A stretch of 64,000 nt of DNA from Pseudomonas cuatrocienegasensis (GTDB lineage: Bacteria; Pseudomonadota; Gammaproteobacteria; Pseudomonadales; Pseudomonadaceae). This document shows, piece after piece, positions 46,485-56,418 of the stretch. Location: the NCBI RefSeq assembly GCF_900110925.1, contig NZ_FOFP01000004.1, forward strand, positions 1 to 64,000. The letters run 5' to 3'. A program made the translations under genes and the position numbers. Each line of letters starts with the position of its first letter. Positions within the stretch are counted from its first letter, which is position 1. Under the pieces are notes generated by a model that saw only the letters and a list, made by a program, of their open reading frames with translations, was not told the DNA's origin and ran no database searches.

Positions 46485-46949
46485 CTAGCGGCTAAAACTG
46501 CCTTGCACACGCTCGGCCCGGAACTGCAGGGTCTCGGCGCGGTAACCGCTGCGCAGGGTTGGCAGGGGCTGGCAGGATTGCCAGCTGGAGCCGGGCAAGA
46601 GTTCGCCGGGGCCGCTGTAACGTGGGGATTCGTAGAGGCGTTCAGCCAGATTGATGGTGTCGCCGGGACGGTAGGCGGCGACCTGCCAGTGCAGTTCGAG
46701 CAGTGCGGCGCTGCTGCCGTTTTTCAGTTCGACGGACAGCGGACGGTCAGCGGGGCAGTCCGTGGGCGCGTAGTTGAGGCGCAGTTCGAGGTGGGCCAGG
46801 TGACGGTTCTCGCGGCTTTCCTGCCAAAGCACCCAACTGGCGACCAGGCCCAGGCCAACCAGGGCGGCCAGGGTGATGGGCAGGGCTTTGCTGGGATAGC
46901 GGATCAGCAGGATCAGCCAGCTCAGTACCAGTATTGCGCCGTACAGCAT
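46485..46949 (-). CDS. Membrane-anchored protein of unknown function downstream of algA
   Basis: The 154-residue protein has two N-terminal transmembrane helices (about 3-20 and 24-42). A soluble domain of about 110 residues rich in beta-like segments follows (LELRLNYAPTDCPADRPLSVELKNGS, ELHWQVAAYRPGDT), with two Cys that may bond in the periplasm. It is 126 bp downstream of algA in the same direction, but separated by a GC-rich hairpin (47045-47068). No family name is recognised and no link to alginate can be claimed. Confidence 0.7.
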   Translation of the reverse strand: MLYGAILVLSWLILLIRYPSKALPITLAALVGLGLVASWVLWQESRENRHLAHLELRLNYAPTDCPADRPLSVELKNGSSAALLELHWQVAAYRPGDTINLAERLYESPRYSGPGELLPGSSWQSCQPLPTLRSGYRAETLQFRAERVQGSFSR

Positions 46950-47044
46950 GGGCAGCTCCTGTGTAGAGGGATGGGTTCATCCTACACAAGCTGTGCCCTG
47001 GGGTCTGCCGACCATATGGCCGACAGTGCCTGAGAGGCAGTAGA

Positions 47045-47068
47045 GGCCCGCCCGGCAAGGGGCGGGCG
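47045..47068 (-). terminator. Hairpin after algA
   Basis: GCCCGCC and GGGCGGGC pair around CGGCAAG just after the algA stop. No T-run follows on the minus strand, so strength is uncertain. Confidence 0.4.
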
Positions 47069-47074
47069 AGTGTT

Positions 47075-48517
47075 TCAACGTGCTGCGATCTGCACGACTT
47101 CGACGTTATCGGTACGCCCGTAAACGTCCTCGAAACGTTCGATGTCGTCTTCACCGAGGTAACCGCCGGACTGCACCTCGATGATCTCCAGCGGAATCTT
47201 GCCTGGGTTACTCAGGCGGTGCACGGAGGTCATGGGGATGTAGGTCGACTGGTTTTCGGTGAGCAGGAAGGTCTTGTCGTCGCAGGTGACCTCAGCCGTA
47301 CCGGAGACCACGATCCAGTGTTCGGCACGGTGATGGTGCATCTGCAGCGACAGCTGCGCGCCGGGCTTGACGGTGATGCGCTTGACCTGGAAGCGTCCGC
47401 CGGTGTCCACCGAGTCGTAGGAGCCCCACGGACGGTAGACCTCGCAGTGGTTCTGGGTTTCGCTGCGGCCCTGGGCGTCGAGTTGGTTGACCACGGTTTT
47501 GACGTCCTGCACGCGGTCCTTGTGGGCAATCATCATGGCGTCTTTGGTTTCCACCACCACGATGTCGTCCAGGCCAATCACCGAGACCAGTTTGCCGTTG
47601 CCATGCACCAGGCAGTTGCGGCTGTCGTGCACGGTGACGTCGCCTTTGGTGACGTTGCCGTTGGCATCCTTGGCATGCACGTCCCAGATCGACGACCAAC
47701 TGCCGACGTCGTTCCAGCCGGCGTTCAGCGGTACTACGCAGGCCCGGTTGGTGCGCTCCATCACGGCATAGTCGATGGAGTTGTCCGGGCAGCATTCGAA
47801 GGTGGCCACATCGATGTTGACGGTGTCGCCATCGGTTTCGCTGCGTTCCAGGGCCAGCAGGCAGGTGTCGTAGATATCCGGCTCGTGGCGCTGCAGCTCT
47901 TCCAGGTAACGGCTGGCGCGGAACAGGAACATGCCACTGTTCCAGAAGTAGTCGCCACTGGCGACGAACTCGCGGGCGCGGGCTTCATCAGGCTTTTCAA
48001 CGAACCGCTGCACGCGGATAACGCCCTCAGGCAGGGCGTCATCGGCCACCGACTTGATGTAGCCATAGCCGGTTTCCGGGCGGGTAGCGGGGATGCCGAA
48101 CAGCACCATCTCGCCTTTCTCGGCGGTTTCACGCGCCAGGTTCAGAGCTTTCTGGAAGGCCGGCTGGTCTTCGATCACGTGGTCGGCGGGCAGCACCAGC
48201 ATCAGCTCGTCGCGGCCCTGGCCTACCAGCTTCATCGCGGCCATGGCCACCGCCGGGGCGGTGTTGCGGCCGAAGGGTTCGAGCAGCAGGGCTTGGGACG
48301 CCAGGTTCTGCGCCTGCAGCTGTTCCTGGACGATAAAACGGTGCTCCTTGTTGCACACCAGGATAGGCGGCTGGATGCCATCGAACGCCAGGCGTTTGAG
48401 GGTCTGCTGGAACAGCGTGTCGGTGCCGGTCAGGGCGAGGAACTGCTTGGGGTATTGCTTGCGCGAAAGAGGCCAGAGTCGCGAGCCGCTGCCACCGGAA
48501 AGAATTACTGGGATCAT
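47075..48517 (-). CDS. algA: Mannose-6-phosphate isomerase / GDP-mannose pyrophosphorylase
   Basis: The 480-residue bifunctional enzyme makes the alginate precursor. The nucleotidyltransferase motif GGSGSRLWPLSRKQYPKQF is at about 8-26. EKP in VQRFVEKPDE and the sugar-phosphate site follow. The C-terminal cupin PMI domain carries LQMHHHRAEHWIVVSG with zinc ligands. It converts fructose-6-P to mannose-6-P and mannose-1-P to GDP-mannose, around the AlgC step encoded elsewhere. The ATG ending at 48517 gives the size of P. aeruginosa AlgA (481). It is the last gene of the operon. Confidence 0.97.
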   Translation of the reverse strand: MIPVILSGGSGSRLWPLSRKQYPKQFLALTGTDTLFQQTLKRLAFDGIQPPILVCNKEHRFIVQEQLQAQNLASQALLLEPFGRNTAPAVAMAAMKLVGQGRDELMLVLPADHVIEDQPAFQKALNLARETAEKGEMVLFGIPATRPETGYGYIKSVADDALPEGVIRVQRFVEKPDEARAREFVASGDYFWNSGMFLFRASRYLEELQRHEPDIYDTCLLALERSETDGDTVNIDVATFECCPDNSIDYAVMERTNRACVVPLNAGWNDVGSWSSIWDVHAKDANGNVTKGDVTVHDSRNCLVHGNGKLVSVIGLDDIVVVETKDAMMIAHKDRVQDVKTVVNQLDAQGRSETQNHCEVYRPWGSYDSVDTGGRFQVKRITVKPGAQLSLQMHHHRAEHWIVVSGTAEVTCDDKTFLLTENQSTYIPMTSVHRLSNPGKIPLEIIEVQSGGYLGEDDIERFEDVYGRTDNVEVVQIAAR

Positions 48518-48681
48518 GTCGATTCTCCTGACGCGTTCAATGCATTCGGTTGGGCTCCCCGCGGATGCGGGAAGCCCCTGCTGCCCTGCCGGTTGGGCAG
48601 GGGGAACCTCTCCATTGCGTCCCTGCGTGGGGGCGCTGTTCTTGTGCTCGTGCGGACATCGTTTAGACAAAAAAACGGGTA

Positions 48682-49329
48682 TCAATCTGTACGTGCCGGG
48701 CGCTTGACCCAGACCGGCGAACGCTGCTCGCCGCTGCCGGTGATGTAGAGCGCCACGACTTCGCCGCGGGCCAGGGTCACGGGCTTGAGGTCACTGATCT
48801 TGCGGTCGCCATCGAACAACGCCAGGCTGATCTTGACCGGGTTGACCTCGCGCTCGCCGCTGCCGTTCGGTGCCACGGCCTCGACCACGGCGGCCTTGCC
48901 GTCGGCGGTTTTCAGGCTGAGCGGGCTGTCGGACAGGTTCTGCACGCGTAGCAGGGCTTTCTGCTTGTTGTTGAAGGGCGCCTCGGGCACCAGTTTCGGC
49001 GCGCTGCCGGCCTGGTTGACCAGGGTGTAGTAATGGTCGGCTTCCAGGGTCACTGGCAGGGTGGTGTTGCCCACCTGGGCGCTGTAGCTGCCGGCGGGCA
49101 GGTAGCTGAAATCACTGGAACCCAGGGGCGCGATGTCGTTCAGCGCGGTGTTGCCGACGCTGACATCGAGCTCGCTGTTGCCCGCGTTGTAGGCGCGCAC
49201 GAAGGCTGAGCCCTTGGGCGCATTCGGGGCGTACAGGCCACCTTCGCCGGCCAGGCTGGGCAGGCTGGCAAGGCCCAGGGAAAGGGCGACGGCGCAGGAC
49301 ATCCAGCTGCGTTGGGTGTGTCGGGTCAT
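48682..49329 (-). CDS. algF: Alginate O-acetylation protein AlgF
   Basis: The 215-residue periplasmic protein has a signal peptide (about 1-28, LASLPSLAGE). Two small beta domains follow, with AFVRAYNAGNSELDVSVGNTAL near 43 and DRKISDLKPVTLARGEVVALY near 175. The length matches P. aeruginosa AlgF (216). It is needed with AlgI and AlgJ for acetylation of alginate and may hand the acetyl group from the membrane to AlgJ/AlgX. AGGAACACC precedes the ATG. Its stop is 164 bp before the algA start. Confidence 0.95.
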   Translation of the reverse strand: MTRHTQRSWMSCAVALSLGLASLPSLAGEGGLYAPNAPKGSAFVRAYNAGNSELDVSVGNTALNDIAPLGSSDFSYLPAGSYSAQVGNTTLPVTLEADHYYTLVNQAGSAPKLVPEAPFNNKQKALLRVQNLSDSPLSLKTADGKAAVVEAVAPNGSGEREVNPVKISLALFDGDRKISDLKPVTLARGEVVALYITGSGEQRSPVWVKRPARTD

Positions 49330-49403
49330 GGTGTTCCTCCATTGGGTGGTTCAAGGCTGCTAAGCCGTTGTTGGGTGAGCGGCGTGCCGCTCGGCTTTGT
49401 TCG

Positions 49404-50552
49404 TCAGGGGTTGTTGGCCAAACGTTGCGTTGCCGGGGTCGCCTTTAGGGTGGCGACCCAGTCGGCATCGAAGCCGCTGAGGTCAGGAGCCATCGGCAGG
49501 TAGCGCTCGGGGAACTCCCAGATCACCACCTGCGGTGCGCCTTGTTCTAGGGCATCGCTGTTCAGGTACTTGAGCATCGGCACGATTGGCCCTTGGCCGT
49601 CTTCGGCGTAATTGGCCAGGTCGCGCTGCAGGTGTTCGCGCAGGGCACCCTCGAAGTTCCAGTTGGGGTTGGCGCTGTAACTGGTGCCCACCAGGGCCAC
49701 CGGGATTTGGTTATCGGCGAACAGCGCGTCGGCACTTTCCGGGTTATCGGTGACGCCTTCGGCCGGGTGGGTATCGCGGCGTTGCAGGCGGTCCTGCTCG
49801 GGCATCAGCGTGCTGAACAGCGGGTCCATGGGCAGGAAGCTGGTGAGGTCGCCCTTGTAGCGCTGCTCGGCGCGGGGTTGGGTCACGTAAGTCTGGGCTT
49901 CACCGTTGAGGCGCACGCTGGCCTGCACCGCATCGGCCAGGGCACGGGCGACCAGGTCAGCGCCCTGGGGGGTCCAGTGGGTGTCGGTACGCAGGAACAG
50001 CGCCCCGTCATCCTTGGCCGGCTGCAAGCGGGCAAGCAAGTCCGGCGCATTCAGCCCGGCCTGGCGCACGGCCTGGTGGAACTGCTCATACAGCGCCTGG
50101 TGTTGGCTGCTGACAGCGTGCTCGCCGACGAACTCGGGATAGAGGCGGCGTTTGGCCGGGACGATGGCCAGCACCAACTGCACGTCATGCCGGGCCAGCT
50201 CGTCGCGTACCCCGCGGATGATCGCCAGGTTGTCGCGCTGGTGCTGCTCGCCGCCGGCCACCGGGTTGAATTCCTCGTCGGTGTAGAGCCAGTCGCGCTC
50301 ACCGACCACGACGCCCGGCCGGCCTTCACCGAACAGCAGGTAGTCCAGGGCGGCCCAGACGTTGGTGCCGATGTCCTTGACCGGAAACTGCTTGTCGTAG
50401 TGCTGCTCGAAGGTCTTGGCCAGGCCGCCATCGAGCACGCTGATGGTGGGCGGCAACTGGTAGCTGGCGAAGCTGCGCAGCGACCAGATAAACAGCAGGC
50501 CGAGCACACCCAGGAACAGGGCGATATAGAGTTTGCGTAGCTGACGGGTCAT
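49404..50552 (-). CDS. algJ: Alginate O-acetyltransferase-like protein AlgJ
   Basis: The 382-residue protein is anchored by an N-terminal hydrophobic helix (10-24). Its SGNH-type acetyl-handling domain has Asp190 and His192 in RTDTHWTPQGAD and Ser291 in VGTSYSANPNWNF, the triad known for AlgJ. It is homologous to AlgX. It works in the periplasm with AlgI and AlgF to acetylate mannuronate residues. It ends 11 bp before algI begins upstream in the operon, so they are closely coupled. Confidence 0.95.
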   Translation of the reverse strand: MTRQLRKLYIALFLGVLGLLFIWSLRSFASYQLPPTISVLDGGLAKTFEQHYDKQFPVKDIGTNVWAALDYLLFGEGRPGVVVGERDWLYTDEEFNPVAGGEQHQRDNLAIIRGVRDELARHDVQLVLAIVPAKRRLYPEFVGEHAVSSQHQALYEQFHQAVRQAGLNAPDLLARLQPAKDDGALFLRTDTHWTPQGADLVARALADAVQASVRLNGEAQTYVTQPRAEQRYKGDLTSFLPMDPLFSTLMPEQDRLQRRDTHPAEGVTDNPESADALFADNQIPVALVGTSYSANPNWNFEGALREHLQRDLANYAEDGQGPIVPMLKYLNSDALEQGAPQVVIWEFPERYLPMAPDLSGFDADWVATLKATPATQRLANNP

Positions 50553-50563
50553 GGTCGCCTCAC

Positions 50564-52099
50564 TCAGAACTGGAAGTAGAGGAAAGGGCTGAAGCTTTGT
50601 GCCGAGAGCTTCAGCACCGAGGCGCAGAACAGCACCAGCAGTAGCGCACGCACGGCATAGCGCGGTATGGCAGCGCTCCAGCTCGGTGCCTGAACCTGTA
50701 CGGCGCCGCCGGCGACCACCAGGCCAGCGTCGTCACCCGGTACGGCCTTGACCATGCGCGGCTGCGCGGTGGCCGGGCCGTCGGCGCGGCTGTCGTTACT
50801 CTGGCGGTTGTGCCGGTAGAACTGGCGCAGGCCGCAGAACGCCAGTACCGCATAGGCCAGTACCAGGGTGGCGATCTGCAGGTCGGTAACCTGCGCGGCG
50901 TTGAGCTCGCTCAAGGCCCAGCCGTTGAAGCTGAACAGGGCGGCGTACATGCGCCAGGCCACGTCGAGGTTTTCCGCGCGGAAGATCACCCAGCCGAGCA
51001 TCACCAGGAAGAAGGTGAAAGCCCATTTCAGCGGGTTGATGACCTTGGGCGCAGCGTTGACCCCCAGTGCGCGCTCGATGGCCAGCCAGGCACCGTGCCA
51101 GGCGCCCCAGATCAGAAAGGTCCAGTTGGCGCCGTGCCAGAAACCGCCCAGCAGCATGGTCAGAAACAGGTTGCGGTAGGTGTTGAAGGTACCTTTACGG
51201 TTACCGCCCAGGGGCACGTACAGGTAGTCGCGCAGCCAGGTGGAGAGGCTGATGTGCCAGCGCCGCCAGAACTCGGTGATCGACTGGCTGATGTAGGGCT
51301 GGTTGAAGTTTTCCATAAAGCGGAAACCCATCATCAGCCCCAAACCGATGGCCATGTCGCTGTAGCCGGAGAAGTCGAAATACAGCTGCGCGGTGTAGGC
51401 GATCATGCCCAGCCAGGCATCACCGGTGCTGGGGTTTTCCAGGGCGAAGCAGTGGTCGACCAATGGCGCCAGGCTGTCGGCGATAAAGACCTTTTTCACA
51501 AAGCCCTGCATAAAGCGCGTGGCGCCTTCGCTGAACTTGTCGACGCTGTGGGTGCGGTCGGTGAACTGGTCGGCCAGATCCTTGTAGCGCAGCACCGGCC
51601 CGGCAATCAGTTGCGGGAACAGGGCAATAAACGCCGCGAAGTTGATCAGGTTTTCCGTGGGCTTGGTGTCGCCGCGGTAGACGTCGATCAGGTAGCTGAT
51701 GGATTGGAAAATGTAGAAGGAAATCCCAATCGGCAGGATCACGTGGGTCAACAGGAACGGCTCGAAGCCGGCGGCTTCCAGGGCTGCGTTGATATTGGCC
51801 ATGCCGAAGTTGGCGTACTTGAAGTAGGCCAGGGTCGCCAGGTTGCCGACCACGCCCCACAGCACCCAGCGCTGTGCGGCTTTGCTGCCGATTCCGGCGC
51901 GGTCGATACGTAAGCCGAAGATGTAGTTCCACAGGGTCACGGCGACGAAAAGCAGGAGGAAGTCCACCCGCCACCAGGCGTAGAACAAGTAGCTGCCGAT
52001 CAGGATCAGCAGGTTGCGGTAGCGGTTACTGCTCAGGTAGTACAGGCCGAGAAAGATCGGCAGGAACAGGAACAGGAACACATTGGATGAAAAGACCAT
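50564..52099 (-). CDS. algI: Membrane-bound O-acyltransferase AlgI
   Basis: The 511-residue MBOAT protein has about ten hydrophobic segments. Typical motifs are LYFDFSGYSDMAIGLGLMMG and TEFWRRWHISLSTWLRDYLYVPLGG, with the two histidines in GGFWHGANWTFLIWGAWHGA. It carries acetyl groups across the inner membrane for alginate acetylation. The start is the ATG ending at 52099; upstream in-frame starts lack support. The length fits P. aeruginosa AlgI (520). A Ser/Thr/Arg-rich cytoplasmic loop lies near 430-460. Confidence 0.95.
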   Translation of the reverse strand: MVFSSNVFLFLFLPIFLGLYYLSSNRYRNLLILIGSYLFYAWWRVDFLLLFVAVTLWNYIFGLRIDRAGIGSKAAQRWVLWGVVGNLATLAYFKYANFGMANINAALEAAGFEPFLLTHVILPIGISFYIFQSISYLIDVYRGDTKPTENLINFAAFIALFPQLIAGPVLRYKDLADQFTDRTHSVDKFSEGATRFMQGFVKKVFIADSLAPLVDHCFALENPSTGDAWLGMIAYTAQLYFDFSGYSDMAIGLGLMMGFRFMENFNQPYISQSITEFWRRWHISLSTWLRDYLYVPLGGNRKGTFNTYRNLFLTMLLGGFWHGANWTFLIWGAWHGAWLAIERALGVNAAPKVINPLKWAFTFFLVMLGWVIFRAENLDVAWRMYAALFSFNGWALSELNAAQVTDLQIATLVLAYAVLAFCGLRQFYRHNRQSNDSRADGPATAQPRMVKAVPGDDAGLVVAGGAVQVQAPSWSAAIPRYAVRALLLVLFCASVLKLSAQSFSPFLYFQF

Positions 52100-52223
52100 C
52101 CTGGATCTCCGGTGAGTCACACGGGGGATAAGCCCCCCATTCCCCCCGCTGGCGGGGGGCGTTTTCAATACAGTGGAGTGGCTGCTGACCGACTCCGCTC
52201 AAGCATGCAGACGGGCGTTGCTA

Positions 52224-53360
52224 TCAGCTGTCGTCAGCCTTTTTGGGGTTGAACACCTGGCTCACGTCGCCACCCAGACGGAAGGTCTGGAACGGCCCCA
52301 TCTTTTGCTCGCGCTCACGGGTCAGCGGCGTGCAGTCATAGAGCGTGCAGTAGGGCGCCAGCCAGGCGAACTTGAAGTGCTTGTGCAGCTCTTCCATGTC
52401 CTGCTTTTGCCCGGTGCGCTTGTTGAAGTCATCGGGCTTTTCCATATCGTCCAGCACTCGCTCGGCCAGGCGCTTGAGGGCGCCATGGTTCTCGCCGCGC
52501 AGGTCGACACCGTTGGCCTGGGCGAAGGCGGCGACCATCACCAGCGGCGGCAGGCTGTAGTTGTGGTAGGCCAGGGCGCGCTGACGACGCTTGAGCTCGT
52601 TGGGCAGGAAACCCTGCTCGTCGACCTGGTTGGCGCCCACGCGGAACTGCTCCACGGCCCAGTCGAACAGGTCGCGACGGTCGCTGGCCACCGCGGTGGC
52701 CATGACCGACCAGGCGGCCCAGTAACTGTGGTTGTTGATCTTGCGCAGCGGCAGATCGCTCCAGTCGTGCACCGTCTGTTCGGCCATGCGCACGAACCAG
52801 TCTTCGATCAACTTGCTCTGCTCGGCATAGGGCGCCAGCGGCCGAGACTCGGAGAACTTCAGCCGCAGGTAGCCCGAAGACAATGTGCCCAGCGCCCATT
52901 TGCGGATCGATTTGCCGGTGTGGTTGTACTCCGGGCTCATCAGGGCATCGGCCTGGGCCCAGGTGCTCATCCAGTTCAGTGCGCACTCGAGTTGCTGACG
53001 GTCGCCGCCACGCATGTAGTTGAGGATCTGTCGGTTGACCCCGCGCTCCAGCTTGGTGATGTCTGCGGTGCTCTCGCGGAAGGCTTTTTCCGAGGACTTG
53101 TTGAGGGTTGCGCGGGCGCTGTCCGAGCCTTCGTACTTGCTGCGAAAGTCCAGCTTGGCGGTGTACGGCTTGGGCGGCGCATCACAGCTGCGCGAAGGCT
53201 TGTCGCGTTGCTCGACAGCGGCGTAGTAGCCGCTGGGCGGTACCAGCGGCGCGGCCAGGGCGGTCTGTGCGAGCAGGCCGGCACCGAGCACGCAGGGCAG
53301 CCACAGCCAGCGACTGAGGCTGGCGTAACGAGGGCGAGTGGTCGGGTTGACGCCTTGCAT
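52224..53360 (-). CDS. algL: Alginate lyase AlgL
   Basis: The 378-residue protein has a signal peptide with cleavage near AALAA about residue 37. The alpha/alpha-barrel polysaccharide lyase family 5 domain contains the catalytic Asn210-His211 in [10 protein letters not shown], and [17 protein letters not shown] near 126. It degrades alginate left in the periplasm and belongs to the secretion complex. The ATG at 53360 follows AAGGAGA by 6 bp; an upstream GTG at 53378 that overlaps the algX stop is less likely. The enzyme is slightly longer than P. aeruginosa AlgL (367) owing to the leader. Confidence 0.94.
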   Translation of the reverse strand: MQGVNPTTRPRYASLSRWLWLPCVLGAGLLAQTALAAPLVPPSGYYAAVEQRDKPSRSCDAPPKPYTAKLDFRSKYEGSDSARATLNKSSEKAFRESTADITKLERGVNRQILNYMRGGDRQQLECALNWMSTWAQADALMSPEYNHTGKSIRKWALGTLSSGYLRLKFSESRPLAPYAEQSKLIEDWFVRMAEQTVHDWSDLPLRKINNHSYWAAWSVMATAVASDRRDLFDWAVEQFRVGANQVDEQGFLPNELKRRQRALAYHNYSLPPLVMVAAFAQANGVDLRGENHGALKRLAERVLDDMEKPDDFNKRTGQKQDMEELHKHFKFAWLAPYCTLYDCTPLTREREQKMGPFQTFRLGGDVSQVFNPKKADDS

Positions 53361-53374
53361 GGTCTCTCCTTGCC

Positions 53375-54805
53375 TCACTGTGCGTGTGCCGCGACCTGGG
53401 CTTTAGCGCCAGGGCGCTTGCACAGAGTGGCTTCTACGCTCAGGTTGGCGGGCATGTTGTCCGGCCCCTGAATTTCCAGGGCGAGCAGGTTGAGGTCGGC
53501 CCAGTCAGGGTCATTGCGCAGCTCGAAGACATAGCGCCCGCCGGTGTCGACGCGGTCGCTCTGTTCGAGTTTGAACTGCTCCCGGCGGCCGTTGAGGTAC
53601 CAGAGCACCGCCTGGGCCTCGTGCACCGTCGGGTCGCTGAAGGTCAGGTCGATCTGGTAGTCGCGCCCCGGCAGGTCGCGCAGCGGTGCGGTATCGCCGT
53701 TGACCAGAATCTCGTTGGCGCCGGGCTTGAGCGTGACCTTGTTTGTCATCGCGGCCGGTTGGCCGACGCAGCCGTTATCCACCAGCGGAACGGCCTGGCG
53801 GTAGAAGCTCGCTTGCGCCAGGTCGTAGTGGGTGGCGAATTCCCAGATAAGGATTTTCGGCGGGTTGTCATGGAATTCCTGGCTGCTCATGTACTGCAGC
53901 AGGGCGCTGTCGAAGCCGCCACCGGGAACCGCCAGGTTGAGCACGTCGGCGCCGCTGTACTGCTGCAGGAAGCCGGCGAAGTTATAAGCCGGGCCACTGT
54001 TACTGGTGCCGACCAGGGCGATCTGCGGGTTGGCCTCATCGCCGAACAGGCTGTCGGCACTGGCCTCGCCAACCGGCTCGGTCTCGTAGCGATCGACATA
54101 CTGGGTGGCGTAGGTGGTGCCGCAGAATTGCGCGGCGGTCTTGTGCAGGGTACCGGCCTTGGGCAGCAGGCCAGTGACGGTGCTGGCGAACTCTTTCTTC
54201 TCGATGTCGGCGAAGCCAGGCACATCCTTCAGGGTCTCGGCCACCAGACGCGCCGTGCGCTCGGCGCCGGCTGGGGTCCAGTGGTGGTCGGCCTGGAAGT
54301 AGTAGGGCGTTTCCACATCGCGCTCATCGAACAGCGGTGAAAGGTCCGGGGTCCAGATCCCAGCCTTGCGGAAGCCTTCGATGGATTTTATGTAGTTGGC
54401 CTTGGCCAGGTCGAAGTTGAAGCGGGCCTTTTCCTCATCGGTCAGGTGCTCGCGGTTGACCAGGCCGCGGGTCGGTTGGTAGACGACCATCAGCTCGACG
54501 CCTTTGCGCTTGAGTGCATCGCGCAGCTTCTTGAACTGCTGGTAGCCGTAGGCGCTGGTGCCGAAGTCGGTGCGCAGGTCGTAACGGCTGCGGAACAGCC
54601 AGTCACCCTTACCTTGCACCAAAGCGGTGAAAAAACTCAGGTACTTGGTGTTGTACTGGGCCGGGTCCTGGGCAATCGGGCACAGAGGGCCGACGCGCTG
54701 CACCTGGTACTGCGGGCCAGGCAGCTCGGCCTGGGCCATGCTGGACAGGCCGAGCAGGCTGCAGGCCAGGGCCAGGTGGCGGAGTTTGAAATGGCGTGGG
54801 GTCAT
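53375..54805 (-). CDS. algX: Alginate O-acetyltransferase AlgX
   Basis: The 476-residue periplasmic protein has a signal peptide of about 26 residues. The SGNH-like domain has Asp173 and His175 in FQADHHWTP and the nucleophile Ser268 in [14 protein letters not shown]-terminal carbohydrate-binding module follows from about 345 ([24 protein letters not shown]). It transfers acetyl groups to alginate. Either the ATG ending at 54805 or a GTG at 54811 could be the start; GAGGAC is closer to the GTG. algG ends 8-14 bp upstream. Confidence 0.95.
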   Translation of the reverse strand: MTPRHFKLRHLALACSLLGLSSMAQAELPGPQYQVQRVGPLCPIAQDPAQYNTKYLSFFTALVQGKGDWLFRSRYDLRTDFGTSAYGYQQFKKLRDALKRKGVELMVVYQPTRGLVNREHLTDEEKARFNFDLAKANYIKSIEGFRKAGIWTPDLSPLFDERDVETPYYFQADHHWTPAGAERTARLVAETLKDVPGFADIEKKEFASTVTGLLPKAGTLHKTAAQFCGTTYATQYVDRYETEPVGEASADSLFGDEANPQIALVGTSNSGPAYNFAGFLQQYSGADVLNLAVPGGGFDSALLQYMSSQEFHDNPPKILIWEFATHYDLAQASFYRQAVPLVDNGCVGQPAAMTNKVTLKPGANEILVNGDTAPLRDLPGRDYQIDLTFSDPTVHEAQAVLWYLNGRREQFKLEQSDRVDTGGRYVFELRNDPDWADLNLLALEIQGPDNMPANLSVEATLCKRPGAKAQVAAHAQ

Positions 54806-54818
54806 GATCACTGCGTCC

Positions 54819-56408
54819 TCAATCCTGAAGTTCGGCCTGGCTTTCGACGGGGTCGATGAGCACGGCGAGATCGCGGCGCACCATCAGGTCGAGGATCTCT
54901 TCCTGCTTTTCCCCGAGGATGCCGGCGAAGCTGATGCCGGTGCTTTTGCTCGGTGCCAGTAGCTGTACGCGGTACAGCTCGACCGACAGCGGCGAGTCGA
55001 TGGACAGTGGGCTGGAGCCGTTGGCCGCAAGGGTGCCGCCAACCACGATCATCGAAATCTTCGCGTCGAAGGGGTCCAGGTCGAAGTTACGGTCGGTGTC
55101 GGAGAGGTCCTTGATGTGGCCGTAGACACCGGTCAAGCCGTTGGCCGCCGAGACGTTTTCGTAGAGCTTGATGTCGACGCTGTTGCGCACGCGGATACCG
55201 TGGCGCTTGTTGTTCAGCACCTGGTTGCCCCACAGCAGGTTGTGGGAGCTCTCGTAGAGGGTGATGCCGTCGGAGTGGTTCTGATACACCTCGTTGTAGG
55301 CGATCAGGTTGCGCACGCTATTACGGTCGATGACGATGCCCGAGAGCTTGTTGTCGTAGCTCTTGTTGTTGATGATCCAGCTGTCGTCGACCTCACGGGA
55401 GATGATGATGCCGTGCTTCTGCTTGGTCCCGTGCACGGTGTTCTCGGCGATGATCAGGCCGTGGGAACGGTCGTGGGGGTCGATGCCGTAGACGATGTTG
55501 TCGCGGTAGGTGTTGCCCTTGATCACCACGTTCTGCGCTTCGTAGCAGTAGAAGCCGTACCAGTGGTCGACGAACTCCGAGTCGATCAGCCAGCCGGTAG
55601 GCTCGGCGCGCTGCAGGCGCTCATGCATGCCGGGGGTGTACTGGGTGATGGAGACGCCGTAGCTCTTGCTGTTGTCGTAGCCGAGGCTGGTGACCACGCT
55701 GCTGGCGATATACAGCTCGCTGCCACCCCAGGACACCAGAAACGGACGGAACTCCTTGCCTTCGCGGAACGTCGCCGGGGCATTGTCGGTTTCGCGCCAG
55801 GCGGTCAGCCGGGTGCTGGTGATAAACAGCTTGCCGTCGTTGACCAGAAACGCGCCGCGCTCCTGGGACAGGCGCAGATCAGTGGTTTGCGGGTCGACAT
55901 GCAGGGTTGCACCCTGGGCCACGACGATCGGCAGGCGGGCCAGGTAGACGCCCGGCTCGACTTCGCTGAACTGGTTATCCGGCAGGGCGCGGGCAAGGTC
56001 GGCCGGGGTTACGTAGCCGTCTTCGATAAAGATCGCGTGGGGCATGCCGCCCTGGCGCGTCACCCATTCACGCAGGCGCTCGTCACCGCCGATAAAGTCC
56101 TTCAGGGCGTCCTGCTGGAGCATGCGGCGAACCACCACACGGCCTTTGACGTTGCGTTCGATCTTCGCGTTCACCGCCTCCAGGGTGTAGCCGCTAAGGT
56201 CGGGCAGGGTGGGCGTGGGCAGGTGCAGCGGTTCGACCGGTGCACTGGTCACGGTGTAGTTGCTGGTTTCCTTGAGGCGCTGGGCCGCGTCGGTTTCTTC
56301 CGCGGCCTGAACCCAGGGCGCGGCGAATTGCAGCGCGCCGAGAAGCAGGCCGCTGCCGAGCAGGGCCAGGCCGATCTTGCGTTTGACTGTCTGTGGCTGA
56401 TGCGTCAT
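54819..56408 (-). CDS. algG: Poly(beta-D-mannuronate) C5-epimerase AlgG
   Basis: The 529-residue protein has a signal peptide (about 1-37). A right-handed beta-helix follows, built of repeats such as NTYRDNIVYGIDPHDRSHGL and NSVRNLIAYNEVYQNHSDGI. His312 in DPHD (310-313) is the catalytic base. It converts mannuronate to guluronate in the polymer as it crosses the periplasm. The start is the ATG ending at 56408 after GAGGGC; an extra 12 residues upstream overlap algE and lack a ribosome-binding site. Confidence 0.95.
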   Translation of the reverse strand: MTHQPQTVKRKIGLALLGSGLLLGALQFAAPWVQAAEETDAAQRLKETSNYTVTSAPVEPLHLPTPTLPDLSGYTLEAVNAKIERNVKGRVVVRRMLQQDALKDFIGGDERLREWVTRQGGMPHAIFIEDGYVTPADLARALPDNQFSEVEPGVYLARLPIVVAQGATLHVDPQTTDLRLSQERGAFLVNDGKLFITSTRLTAWRETDNAPATFREGKEFRPFLVSWGGSELYIASSVVTSLGYDNSKSYGVSITQYTPGMHERLQRAEPTGWLIDSEFVDHWYGFYCYEAQNVVIKGNTYRDNIVYGIDPHDRSHGLIIAENTVHGTKQKHGIIISREVDDSWIINNKSYDNKLSGIVIDRNSVRNLIAYNEVYQNHSDGITLYESSHNLLWGNQVLNNKRHGIRVRNSVDIKLYENVSAANGLTGVYGHIKDLSDTDRNFDLDPFDAKISMIVVGGTLAANGSSPLSIDSPLSVELYRVQLLAPSKSTGISFAGILGEKQEEILDLMVRRDLAVLIDPVESQAELQD

Positions 56409-56418
56409 TGCGGTGCCC